A stretch of 64,000 nucleotides of DNA from Symbiodinium microadriaticum. Taxonomy: Eukaryota > Sar > Dinophyceae > Suessiales > Symbiodiniaceae. Of the stretch, positions 44,755 to 55,451 are shown one piece after another. Position 1 is the stretch's first letter; every line of letters begins with the position of its first letter. The translations under genes and the position numbers were made by a program. Where the stretch lies: contig LSRX01000348.1 in NCBI GenBank assembly GCA_001939145.1, positions 339,150-403,149 of the forward strand, read 5' to 3'. The notes under the pieces are model-generated. The model was given only the letters and a program-made list of their open reading frames with translations, ran no database searches and was not told where the DNA came from.

Positions 44755-45084
44755 CTTAAGATTTGGGCCTTCCAAGGCCTAGAGTTTAGGGTTTTACGGC
44801 GCGAGGGCTCAGGGCTTTGGGGCCCAAACTCCACTGTACCGTGATGCACCAGTAGACTGATGGGTAGATGGTTGTGATACGATTTTTTTGCAGAAAACAT
44901 GCATACCGTCCATCCATCGAAATTTTTTGAGTTTTTACGGTCGACGGCGAGGCTTTTAGGGTCCGAGGTGTCCCAGGATTCGTGTCGTCATCTAAAGTTT
45001 GCTTTCGGACCTCCATCGCCTCAGTTTCTGGGTTGGGACGGTGGTAAGGATTCGAAGCAAACCCCTGGGTTTTTCACTACTCTG

Positions 45085-45181
45085 AGGGGCTGAGTACCCT
45101 AGCCCAAAAAAGGGTTAACCTTTAGAGTTGTAGTAGGATTATATAAGCACCAAAAGGTTAAAGGTTACCCACTCAGCTCCT
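45085..45181. mobile_element. MITE-like element, family D copy 2
   Basis: Ends AGGGGCTGAGTACCCT and GGTTACCCACTCAGCTCCT, imperfectly inverted. About 97 bp, with the same interior ATTATATAAG-CACCAAAAGG as the copy at 33393-33487. Confidence 0.6.
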
Positions 45182-46116
45182 AAGTGCTCTTCGGCTCTAC
45201 TTGCAAGGTACCCTCCGAAGCCCCAGGTCTCTGAGCCAAACCCTAATCTGCATAGCTCAGCCGAGAACATCCGGAATCCCTAGCACCCTGAGCCATCTAC
45301 TGGAAATCCCTATAGTATAACCCTACAGACCCTGTGTTCAAAAACCCACTGATATTATAGCCAAGGGTATACAGAACGTCGGCGCTCGAACAGCGTTATG
45401 AAGTGTCGAACTTCTCTGAGGTTTAGGGTTTAGGGCTTCAGGGCTTTAGGGTTCAAGGTTTTAGGTTTCAGGGTTTTATAGGGGGTTTAGGGATTTAGGG
45501 CAACTCCCTGCTATACCTTCGCTTTTCTTGTTGTTGTCTTCCGGGGGCCTTCAAGCCGGGAGCTCTCCCAAAACCGGCCGGCAAAACACCTCGTAAGGCC
45601 ATAGTTCACCTGTCAAACAACCTGTGAAACTCCTGCAAAACCGCATGGAGCCCGTGATACATCTCCATACAGCCGCTGAACGATCTATCACAACACCCCA
45701 ATCAAGCTTCAGACGCACCAAAAAATCCCGATAAACCTTTGTCAAACCCTCACAGACAAAGCCCAAACACCCTTAACCCTATGATCATCACCCTGAACCC
45801 TAAGCCGTCGAGTGACGAGGCAGCCCCCTGTACCTTCGGGACATGTTCGATGTCTCGGGGCTTTTGGGGCTCTCTTTCAAAGATCGGTGTTCAGGTTTTA
45901 GGGTTCAGATTTTCGTGTTTAGGCTTTAGGATTCGGGTATTCGGTTTAAGGGTGTAAAGTTTAGGGTCGGGATTCAAAGGTTTTCCAGGGTTTAGGGCTT
46001 GGGAATGTGGATTTAGGGCTTAAGGTTGGGAGCTTAGGATGTAGAGTCAATGTAGAGTTTACGTGTTGAGGGGCACGAGAGGTCCTAAAGCTGAAGACCC
46101 GTTGCAGAAGATATAT

Positions 46117-46202
46117 GGGTAGTTCTCTAGATTAGGGTCTCGTTTATAGCGGTGCCGTACAAATTTGAGGACCTGAAAGGGACCCTAACTTAGAGAACTA
46201 CC
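46117..46202. mobile_element. MITE-like element, family C copy 1
   Basis: GGGTAGTTCTCTAGATTAGGG at the left and the inverse CCCTAACTTAGAGAACTACC at the right. Flanked by TATAT on both sides, a possible target duplication. Confidence 0.7.
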
Positions 46203-46301
46203 TATATGGCTTTTACCCCGAGCAGATGGAGGTTAAGGCAGCGTGGAGGTTTAAGGACCCCCCCCACAAGGGACCCTAATTTGGAGCACTGTACCTATCA
46301 T

Positions 46302-46347
<46 letters not shown>

Positions 46348-46482
46348 TATATATATATATAAGTTATATAAGCGTTCGGGTTTCGGGTTTGAGGTGTCAG
46401 GGTGATGGCTTGAGCTTGAGGGTGTCAGGGAAGCTCAGTCGCGAACCGAACCGATGCTGGAAAAAAATCTTGCAAATATTAT

Positions 46483-46581
46483 GGGTAGTTCTCTAAACTA
46501 GGGTCCCTTGGAGGCCCCCAATATAGTACGGCGCCCTTATAAACAGGACCCTAAAAGGGAGCCTAATTTAGATAACTACGC
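46483..46581. mobile_element. MITE-like element, family C copy 2
   Basis: GGGTAGTTCTCTAAACTAGGG at the left and the inverse CCTAATTTAGATAACTACGC at the right. The interior CCCCCAATATAGTACGGCGC is shared with copies 3 and 4. Confidence 0.7.
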
Positions 46582-47345
46582 ATATTCAGAAAGAAGAATC
46601 GTACTATTACCCGACTCCCTATAGCTCGGGGTACGTGTGCTAATGCTGCATGCTGCCCATCAGCAGCGAGCAGACACAGCTCTTTCTGCCACCCCACCAG
46701 GATGAAACAGCGGCGATGCCGCGCTTTCCGGTTTCCAACCCCACGAAGTATCAGCTTAAACCCTAAACCCTAACACCCCAGGCCCAAAGACCGCACCACC
46801 TTCACTACCCGAAACCCTGTAAGCTCTACTAAACCCCTGTACCCTCAACTCATACACTAAAGTCAAACCAGTGGTTGCTGCCCAAGACCCAACCCTGAAC
46901 ACGTTTGGACCCGGCAACCCAACCTGTACCCAGAGAACCTGCCCTTTCAAATTTGGGGTGTAGGGTTTAGGGGCTCATTTTCAGGGTCTAAGGGGCTGTA
47001 GGGTTGAGGGTTAGCGCTTTAAGCTTGAAGCCAGCCCGCGTGCAGCCCTGTACCTTGCCCAGAAACCGCGAAGCCCTACACCACCAAAACAGGCCCAGAG
47101 CAAGCCAGCTCGCAAACCAAACCCTACCCCAAAAAGCACAAAAAGCCAAACAAACCCAACTCCCCAAAACCACCCCGAGACACAACGGCCACAGGTCTTA
47201 CAACTACAAACCCTACAGCCTTCTGGGTGCATTCTGATCCGAAACCCTAAACCCCAAACCCCAAGCTCCAAATCCGAGACCTCGAACCTTTACAAGTCAA
47301 CCCATGCCCAAAACCCAAAACATTAACATCCCAAACCCTCCATCC

Positions 47346-47377
47346 NNNNNNNNNNNNNNNNNNNNNNNNNNNNNNNN
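47346..47377. other. Assembly gap (32 N)
   Basis: Thirty-two ambiguous bases in repeat-rich non-coding sequence. Confidence 0.99.
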
Positions 47378-47552
47378 ACAAAAAACCAGACCCCCGAAAC
47401 TGTTACGAGCCCTAAACCCTAAACCCAAAACCCCAAACCCTGAAGCCTCAGACCCCCCGAAATTGTTATGAGCCCTAAACCCTAAACCCTCAGCCGGGCC
47501 TGTGGAAGCTGCAGGTCTCCGCCGGGCCTTCTGAGGCTTTGAGTCCTCGACC

Positions 47553-47925
47553 TTTTAGGGCTTAGGTGATTAGGGTTTAGGGTTTAGGGGTTAGGGTTTA
47601 TGGCTTAGGTGATCAGGGCTTAAGTGCGGCTTAAGTGATTAGGGTTTAAGGTTTAGGGGTTTAGGGTTAGGGTTTAGGATTTAAGTGATCGGGGTTTAGG
47701 TGTTAGGGTTTGGGGTTTAGGCTTTAGGTGATTAGGGTTTAGGGTTTAGGCGATTCGGGTTTGGCGGTGAGGGGTTTAGGTGAGCTTGGTGGTTTCTCAG
47801 GCTCGTAGTGGGACTCGGTTGCTTATCAGGGCTTTAAAATTTAAAAGCGTCTGATAGTCGGATTTTAGAGTTTAGGGTGTTTAGAGTTTAGGGTTTAGGG
47901 GTTTAGGGTTTAAGTTTATAAGGAA
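47553..47925 (+). repeat. Degenerate TTTAGGG block with GTGATTAGGG variants
   Basis: Recurring TTTAGGTGATTAGGGTTTAGG phrases, a compound of telomere words and GTGATT insertions, indicating small higher-order amplification. Confidence 0.7.
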
Positions 47926-47929
47926 CGTG

Positions 47930-48260
47930 GCTATGCAATCCCCGTACGTTCTCCTCGTCACCAAAGATACTGAAGATGTCAGTGGATCGACAGCCACCTC
48001 GTTGATGTTCATGCCTTTCGATGCCATCTCCATCATGCCTGTGTGACAGAAACGTCATCCTCAAGGGCCATCGACAGCAGTCTCATCTACTCTCTCGGGA
48101 ATGTGGCACAGGGTCTCCCGCACGATGTCGAACATCACCCCGCCGCGCCTGCCTACGATCCACTCGTGTTGCTTCTCCTCAAAGCAGCTGCACCAGCATC
48201 CGACGGCATGGTGATCCTCTCCCGGCGCGGCATTACCAAGGGTTCGGGGTAGCTGGGGTT
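47930..48260 (+). pseudogene. Decayed coding-like island, unidentified
   Basis: Between telomere-like blocks lies non-repetitive, GC-balanced sequence with overlapping short frames. The best, 48043-48252, has only a GTG start and reads VAQGLPHDVEHHP and YDPLVLLLLKAAAPASDG before a stop. No frame runs the full length and no family is recognised. It looks like the remnant of an exon, with low certainty. Confidence 0.3.
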
Positions 48261-51200
48261 CAGGGAAAAGTTTCGGTGTGCTTTCTTGTGAGCGCTTTCT
48301 TCCACCTGCCTGGAAAAGTCAAACGGAAGGCTCTGTTTTGGAGTTCCAGGATGGCAACGAACAGAGCGCCATCCGCAACCAACTCCCGAAATGCTGCCGA
48401 GGCACCCCCCGAAGACCTTACACCCCTAAATAGGGTTTGGGGTTAAGACCCTAGCCCCAAACACTGACCCTGACGCCCTCAAGCCTAAGGCGCCCAAAAC
48501 ACGCCAAACGTCCGAACTTCAATCCTATCCGGCAGGAAGCATGTTCGCATGTGTCTGGGGTTGCCGACCCAAACCCGTAACCCTGCCCCAAACCTCAACT
48601 CCCTTTAACTAGAGACGCTTGTGGAAAACCTTTCGCGGTTTAGGATCTGAAGTTGTTCAGGGGTGCACTGGTTCCCTGTTGGGGGCTAAATTAAACATTG
48701 CCATTTTTAATCCTTATTGGGTTTTATTATAACAAAAATGTAGAATTGTACCCAACAAGAACCCAGTGTAACAGGTTTTCGGATCCCACATCCCGGCTAC
48801 GGTACAAAAAAACCTTAAACCCTAAACCCGAAACCCGAAAACCTAAACCCTAAACCCCGCAGAACCCTGTCTCTCTGAGCTCTCGCACGCTAGGGCTCGA
48901 GGAGACGACGTCGTGGAAGCCATCCTCCTTCTGTTGCCTGGGCGACTCTTTAGGATGTAGGGGTTTTAGGGTTTAGGGGTGTAGGGGTTTAGGGTTTTGG
49001 GGTTTAGAGGTTTGGGGTTTCGAGTTTTAGGGTTTAGGGTTTAGGGGTTTAGGGTCGAATCTACCTGGACCCTAAGAAACCTACCTTGGTCAGGGTTCCT
49101 TGATCTAACGCCCAACCCTAAAGCCTAAACCCTGAACCCTTATGGACCCAAACAGGTAGGTTACTTGGGGTCAGAAAAGTAGGAGTTCTTGTCAGTGTTG
49201 TCTACTCAGGGCTTCGGAGAATCAGGGCTTAGTAGGAACTGTAAGGTTTAGGGTTTAAACCGTAAACCCAACCCTAAACCCTAAACCTAAAACCCTAAAA
49301 CCCTAAACCCTAAAACCCTAAACCCTAAATCCTATCCTAGGGCTTAATTAAGGTTTAGATTCTTTGGTTTAGCGGGCCTCATGGGCTGCCATCAGCCTCG
49401 AACAGACCTAACACACAGAAACCGTTGAAGCCAAGATGCGCCGGGCTCGCCGAAGCCTTCTTGTCCTGGTTTGGGGTGTTTAGGGTTGGGGTGTAGGGTT
49501 TGGGGTTAAGGTTGACGGTTAGGGTTTAGGGTTCAGGGTTTAGTGCATTCAAGAGGGTTCACGGTTTAGGGCTATTCATACTCTACGTTCCCCACTAAGG
49601 GTACCCGGTGTTCTCTTGCATGTTTAATGTAATGAGGAAGCTCCAACACAGAACAGCGGCGTTAACACAAAAAGGATGGGGTGCGGTAAAGTAAAGCAAT
49701 AGCCAAGCGCAATGTGCAGACTACTTTGACTTTTTCAGGTCTTGGGGCTACGCGTAAGCTTCGACTTTAGGCTTTAAGGCTCCGGATTTAGGGCTTCCGC
49801 TTGGAGTCTACGACTTTTGCAGCCCCCCAAGAACCGAGCGAACTGGAACTCCTGGTGCGGTGTGGAAAGCCGCTTCGTCATGTTTGCGCAGCTACGGTAC
49901 CTCCCACCACTACCATGTCCATTACAACGATCATTGCTACTACTTTTGCTGATTGTTGTTAGTTGCTCTTAGTGCTGCTCTTAACACTATTACGAACACC
50001 TAGCGAGTATCACTTTTGCATGCTTCGGTAAGGAAGTCTTCTTGTGTTCGCCCCTGCCTTGATGAATCGAATTGGGGTTTGGGATGTGTTGCAGTATTAT
50101 GATAATAAGGAGCCCGGAGGAATAATGTTCGTAAGCTACAAAGAATTCAAACCTCTTTATTAATCACGGAGGTTTCGGGTTACGGTCCGGGTAGGCTGCA
50201 GCCACCGAGCACTACATGGCTGTCACTGTAGAGATTTAGGATTTAGGTAGAGGAGCCCTAGACCCTGGCCTAAAATACTATCATCACACCCAAAACCCTA
50301 TCCCAAACTACTGTCCTTAGCTGCCCATCCCTGAACCTCAACGAGCCTGCGGTTGGCTGCCGCTGACATCCATGGTGCCATCGTTCTTGAAGTTTCCAGT
50401 CTGCCGGCGCGCGTTTAGAGCGCAGTGCTTCGCGGGTCAAGGCTTACTTGGGCTGCAAGGCTTTAGGGCTTCGGGCTTAAGGGCGTGAAACTTCTTGAAC
50501 GCCGGATTAGGATACTACCTCCCGGAGAGGTTCTGTCTTATGTAGCATACCTCTTCTACACCGACTTGCCGATGACGGGGTCAGCATCAATCAACGGTGA
50601 CTGCTCCGAAGCTCGACCCGCCGCACCTATAAAACAAGGAAAAAGCCCAGAGCCCAGCAGGTTCGGCTTTGGGGTTTCAAGGGTCGAGGCTTTAACCGCC
50701 GTGTAGGGTTCTACACTCGCAGGCGGAATCTCCCCCACCTCTTCCACGTCCCGCCCTAAAGCGCACTTGAACCCTAAACCCTGAACCCTCGACCCTAAAC
50801 CCTCAACCTCTAAGCCCTCAACCCAAAACCCTGTACAAACCAGCGCGCACCGTCGTCCCTGGAATGGCAAAGCAGTTGATGCATTCAAAGTCCGGCGGAA
50901 ACCTTGGATCCATGGCTCAACCGGCTGAGCATACACTAAAACCCCAGGCCCTAAACCCTAAACCCAAGGCCCTAAACCCTATACACCCTAAACCCTAAAC
51001 CTGAGGGTTCAAGGTTTGGGGCTCAGGGGCTTAGGGTTGAGGGCACTCCCTTTTCTCAAAGCCGTTTTGATCCCCTCTAAAGCGCTTACCAGGGAAGGCT
51101 TGTCTACTACCCTGAACCCTGAACCCTAAATATTACCCTAAACCTACCAAAAACTCCGAATTCCGAAATCTTGATTGAAGCCCCACCCTGCAGACTGCAC

Positions 51201-52440
51201 GTCGAAACTCACCCGCTCCGCAGCGGGAGCCCAAAAGCCTAGACTTAGACCTAAGCCCCCCCGGAGACCCTCAATCACAAGAGCCCCAAACCCGATAAGC
51301 CCCTATGTTGATCTAAACCTTTCCAAGACTAAAGCTTTATATACCCTACACTACACCCACAAGCCCCTAGACTCTAAGAAGCCTAAAGCCCTAATCCCTT
51401 AGCCATACAAAGGCTTAATTCATTGTGCCCAGCGAGCTTTACACAAACCTTACAGCAACCCTGTGAAATTGGCCAAACCTCGAATCATCAACCATACCCG
51501 TCCTTTTCGTGGGTTGTCCAGTAAACCCTAATCGTCAAGGTATATCCCCGTTTTCGTACTCCTCGGTTCGAACTAGGAGACCCCAAAGAAAAAGGGGCAA
51601 AAGGGAACGCACTAGGAGGCCACGACCGTAAACCCTAAACCCTAAACCCTAAATACCAAACCCTACAATAGAAACTCTAAATACGAAACCCTAAACCTTA
51701 AAGCCTTAAACTCTAAATGCTAAGCCCGGTAGAGTTACACCCAGGGTGCCTGAGGCCGGACAGGTCTACGGGTTCCTACTACAGGGGGCCTAAAGGGGCT
51801 CCCTTAAGGTTTCGGATCAGGGCCTATAGAGCCTTTTCAAAAAAAAAGAGGTTCAATAAGAAGGGGTCAGGGTATAGAGAGTGTTGTAAGGGTTGTAAGG
51901 GCAATGTTACGGCTCTATACTGTTGAGGTTTGGCTGGCATAAGGACAAATATTCTGTAGGGTCCACTGCGCACCAAAAGAACAAAGGCCCGAAGCCCCAG
52001 CGTTTTGGCTGGTTGAACCCTGGGTTTCCGGCGTGGACTGTCAAGTTCAAGGTTTGACCACAGCTTTAGGGGGTTGATCTTTGAGGGCTTGAAGTTTTAG
52101 GGTTAAAAAGTTTGAACGCTTTGCGGCTTAGATTCTTTAGGGCTGCGACTGGCTTCGTTGTTTACGGCTGGGGTTTTGAAACCCTCAGCTACAGAACCCC
52201 AAGTTCTGCCTAGAAGCTGCGCGTGCTTGTGCATCAGAGTCAACAAGCTCTCGTTCATGTCAACCTGGCTCTGGAAAGATCACGTGCTAACGGTTTATGG
52301 GCTTAGGGCTTAGGGGTTAGCGGTTTAAGGCTTAGGGGGTTGAGTTTAGTAAGGGGGGTTTGGGTCCTACACAATCTAGGGGTTCATGGGTCGCTTCTAG
52401 TATTTTAGTATCGGTTGCACGCAAGAAAAATACAGCCCCA
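48261..52440. other. Non-coding, telomere-motif-strewn sequence
   Basis: Telomere-like tracts at 48815-48860 (-), 48955-49055 (+), 49258-49345 (-), 50768-50840 (-) and 51628-51655 (-). No supported gene. Confidence 0.5.
48677..48757. mobile_element. Possible small inverted-repeat element
   Basis: TGTTGGG-GCTAAATT-AAACATT on the left and an approximate inverse, AATGTAGAATTGTACCCAACA, on the right. The match is imperfect and no other copy was found. Confidence 0.3.
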
Positions 52441-53250
52441 ATTGCCTGTCTCCTAAAGACCCATGCTGCTGGTACAGGCAGGTGCCTGGGTCACATGTTC
52501 CCAGGCAGGGGAATATGAAATGATCAAGATGAAAGTTCCTGCCGTTGGGCGAAAAGTTGGTTCAGTGCATCCACTGGCACCTATGGGATTCCGAAGGATG
52601 CCTTGGTGGCAACGAGTACCCAAGCATCCGAGCTCGGGCCCGTGCACGGACACCCTGCTTTTTCACGTGGTCCTGGCAATGGGGGCCTTTTCAGCACCCG
52701 GAGGCTGCCTGCTGACTGCTCCGTCTGGCGCGCTTTCAGTGTGCATAGATCATCATGTCCCATGCCTGCTTGGTTTGCCGTCAAACCGCCCTGACGTGGA
52801 AGGATTATTCTAGCCAGACTAAACTTGAGTCCTGACTGGACGGGGCCTTCGTAGTAAGAATAGGGTTTGGGGGCTATATTTTACGAATTTTGCGATGCAT
52901 GTTGAACGGCCCTGCTCAGGAATAGCATTGGCAAAAGATTGGCGATCATTATTGAAGCTTCCAGATTCCATGTGACAATGGTAGATCGTGTGCATGGGTT
53001 TCTGAAAATTAACTGTCCTTGGTTTGGGCGTCCTACCGATCCGGATCCTACTGAAAAGTTCAGGGTCTATAAGAGAGTTTGAAGCCCTGTCTCTAAGTCG
53101 CACATCCTACGACCGTTGTATCGGAAATTATGCAGTTAGGTGTGATATCCTCTGATTACTATGTACTGTACAGGGCCGTAGGGAACCACCAAACAATTCT
53201 CCTACAGCGTCTGCGAGAAGATCTTTCAAGAAAGTATCGAATCCAAGCCC
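52441..53250. other. Unique GC-balanced stretch with unrecognised frames
   Basis: Telomere words are nearly absent. A 116-codon frame at 52463-52813 and a 63-codon frame at 52603-52794 overlap in different frames; neither shows a domain. It could hold a decayed gene. Confidence 0.35.
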
Positions 53251-53255
53251 TACAT

Positions 53256-53361
53256 GGGTAGTTCTCTAAATCAGGGTCCCTTTTTAGGTCCCCTATCTAG
53301 TACCGCACCCTCATAAACAAAAAAAGGACCCTAAGAGGGACCCTACTTTAGAGAACTACCC
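53256..53361. mobile_element. MITE-like element, family C copy 3
   Basis: GGGTAGTTCTCTAAATCAGGG at the left and the inverse CCCTACTTTAGAGAACTACCC at the right. The interior TAGTACCGCACCCTCATAAAC matches copies 2 and 4. Confidence 0.75.
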
Positions 53362-55330
53362 TTAAATCCTAAACTCCTATCAACACCTGTAGCTGGAACT
53401 CTTACAGAACCCGACCCTAAACCCTAGAATTCGTCAACCCTGAGCCGTCGTACAAGCCTATAGAACCCTTTTAGAACCCTAATAGAGGCCTGATAGAAAC
53501 CCTAACAGAAGCCTTCTTGAACCCCTTCAACTTCTAGAACACCAAAAACTAAACCTTAAACTCTAAAAGCCCAGCACCCTAAACCCTAAAAGCCCTGAAA
53601 CCAAAACCGTCTAGAACCCTTTCTGAAAGATGCACCGGAAAAAATTAGCGTCTTTCGAACCAGGNGGGGGCTTAGGTTTTATTTTTTTTCTTTGGTTGGG
53701 GGGGGGGTGCGTGGGGGGCTGACACCATAGAATAGGGTTGTTTTAAGGGCTTAAGGAGCCTCAAGAACCTTAACAAGGTTCCTTCAGTACTCTAGGGGCT
53801 ACTGGAAGGGGCCTTCAACTTTAGTTTACGAGGGTTCTGTTGAAGGGGTCATTAAAGTTGTCAAAAACGGATTTCGATTTTGGGCGTCTTCGGGTTTGGA
53901 GGGCTTAGTAATTAGACTAGGGTGCTGTGAGTATGCTCTGGTATTGGTGCAACAGGGGGCCCTATGACCCCATGGCATAGCATCATGAGCCGCTCGGGCT
54001 TCTCATTTACCGCAGGGACAACATCTCCCAAATGCTCAGCTACCCCCCCTAAAACCCTAAACCCATAGGCTCCATGGTAGTTCCTTCTCGTGGCTCCTAT
54101 TTAGGATCCTATGAGGTAATCCCCAAAAAGGAAGTACAGTGGAGCCTAGGGGTAAGCCCATGAGGCCTCACAGGTTTGAAGGTCGAGGGGGTTAGCTGGG
54201 CGTCTACGCATGAACTTTAACTCTCCGCTGCCCGGATCATCAAGCAAAGTCGGAAGGGTTTAGGGTTTAGGGTTTAAAGTCCCCTTATCTAATGAACCAC
54301 TGTCCTGCCTGCATGTCTTCTAGTGGCAAATGGTTCGTACTCCTCGCCAGCGCGACCGAAGCTTCGAATACACGTGAAACCTACAAATCCTCATTTTGGT
54401 TGAGGGTTTAGGGTATTGCACCCTGCCTGGAACCTGTGTAAGGTGGGTCAAGGAAAGTCCTGTTTTAACTCGTTGCAAGCCTGACGCGCACCAGCAGTTG
54501 CTACCAAATGCGAACGGCTTGGCCTGAGCTTGCACCCTGCAGCGTTTCCACCCAAACAACAAACCACAAAGTGGGCTCCTCCCGAATGGCATTTCCAGTT
54601 CGAAGGAGAAGAAGTGGATGCACCAGAAGGAGAAAACGACGACGAACGTCAATGTGCCGGCCCACCTGGTTGGCTCTACACGGCTTCAAAAGGCTGCCTC
54701 GGAGTTATCTATCGGGGATTTTATGGTAAACCCTAAACTTTAGCCGTAAGCCCTATAATAGCCCTATAAGCCCTGAATCCCGAAACGCTTGCATTTGTTC
54801 AGTCAAAAGCGCAAAGCAGTGAGAACTCCCCCTTGGGGAACGATCGTCTTCATGCGATCACCTTACACCTTGCTGACCCCTAAGCCCTGAACAAAATCTA
54901 GCCCTGATTGGGGCCCAGAACACAGTTCCGAGATCCATGGGTAAATGGGCTATCTAGGGCTTATCGTGATCCCTTAAATTAAACTGAGCAAAAACCTTCG
55001 ACAGCGATCATGACCACGAAGCCCCGACTAGCAAACCTCCCCGTCCTGAAAAGGCCAGGTCAGTTTTCGGTTCGAACGTTCACCTGGGCCCTGAAAAGAA
55101 TCCACACCGTTTTTTCAGGACGTCTATGAGAAAACCACGCAGTGAGAGACTTAGCGTTCACGCAGCAGCATTGGAGGATCAGAGTTGAACCCAAACCTAA
55201 ACTTTAAACCTTAGGGTTTAGGCTTCAGGGTCTACGTTTGAAAGGTTTAGGGGTTTAGGGTTGATTGAAAAAAAAAAACGCAAGAGAACCTTGACAAAGA
55301 TTATACTGGGCTCCCTATAGATATGGTAAC
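53362..55330. other. Non-coding, sparse telomere words
   Basis: TATAGAACCC-type short repeats at 53455-53520 and single N at 53666 beside poly-G. A coding-like island at 54530-54736 (WHFQFEGEEVDAPEGENDDE) is unrecognised. One family E element is at 54062-54152. Confidence 0.45.
54062..54152. mobile_element. MITE-like element, family E
   Basis: About 25-bp inverted ends: CCCATAGGCTCCATGGTAG... at 54062-54086 and its inverse at 54128-54152, with about four mismatches. A one-ended fragment lies at 20395-20426. Confidence 0.55.
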
Positions 55331-55334
55331 ATGT

Positions 55335-55451
55335 GGGTAGTTCTCTAAATTCGGGTCCCTTTTGGGGCCCCCAGTATATAGCACGGCACCCTCTAAAACA
55401 GGACCCTAAAAGGGACCCTACTTTACCCATAAAAGGGACCCTATTTAACCC
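55335..55451. mobile_element. MITE-like element, family C copy 4
   Basis: The left end and interior match the family (GGGTAGTTCTCTAAATT, CACGGCACCCTCTAAAACAGG). The right end has been altered by a duplication of the AAAAGGGACCCTA segment. Confidence 0.65.

Larger units (their letters stand above)
45182..47552. other. Non-coding, MITE- and microsatellite-containing sequence
   Basis: Degenerate TTTAGGG words at 45420-45500 and 45895-46020, a TA/GTAT microsatellite at 46301-46360 and a 32-N gap at 47346-47377. No supported gene; Pro/Lys-rich frames near 47,000 are repeat translations. Confidence 0.5.

Noticed and set aside
48043-48252. 70-codon frame as an intact gene
   Set aside because: It has only a GTG start and no recognisable domain; kept only as a decayed coding-like island.
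51560-51590. T-arm-like GGTTCGAAC near 51570
   Set aside because: No acceptor stem, D-arm or anticodon arm could be folded around it; not a tRNA.
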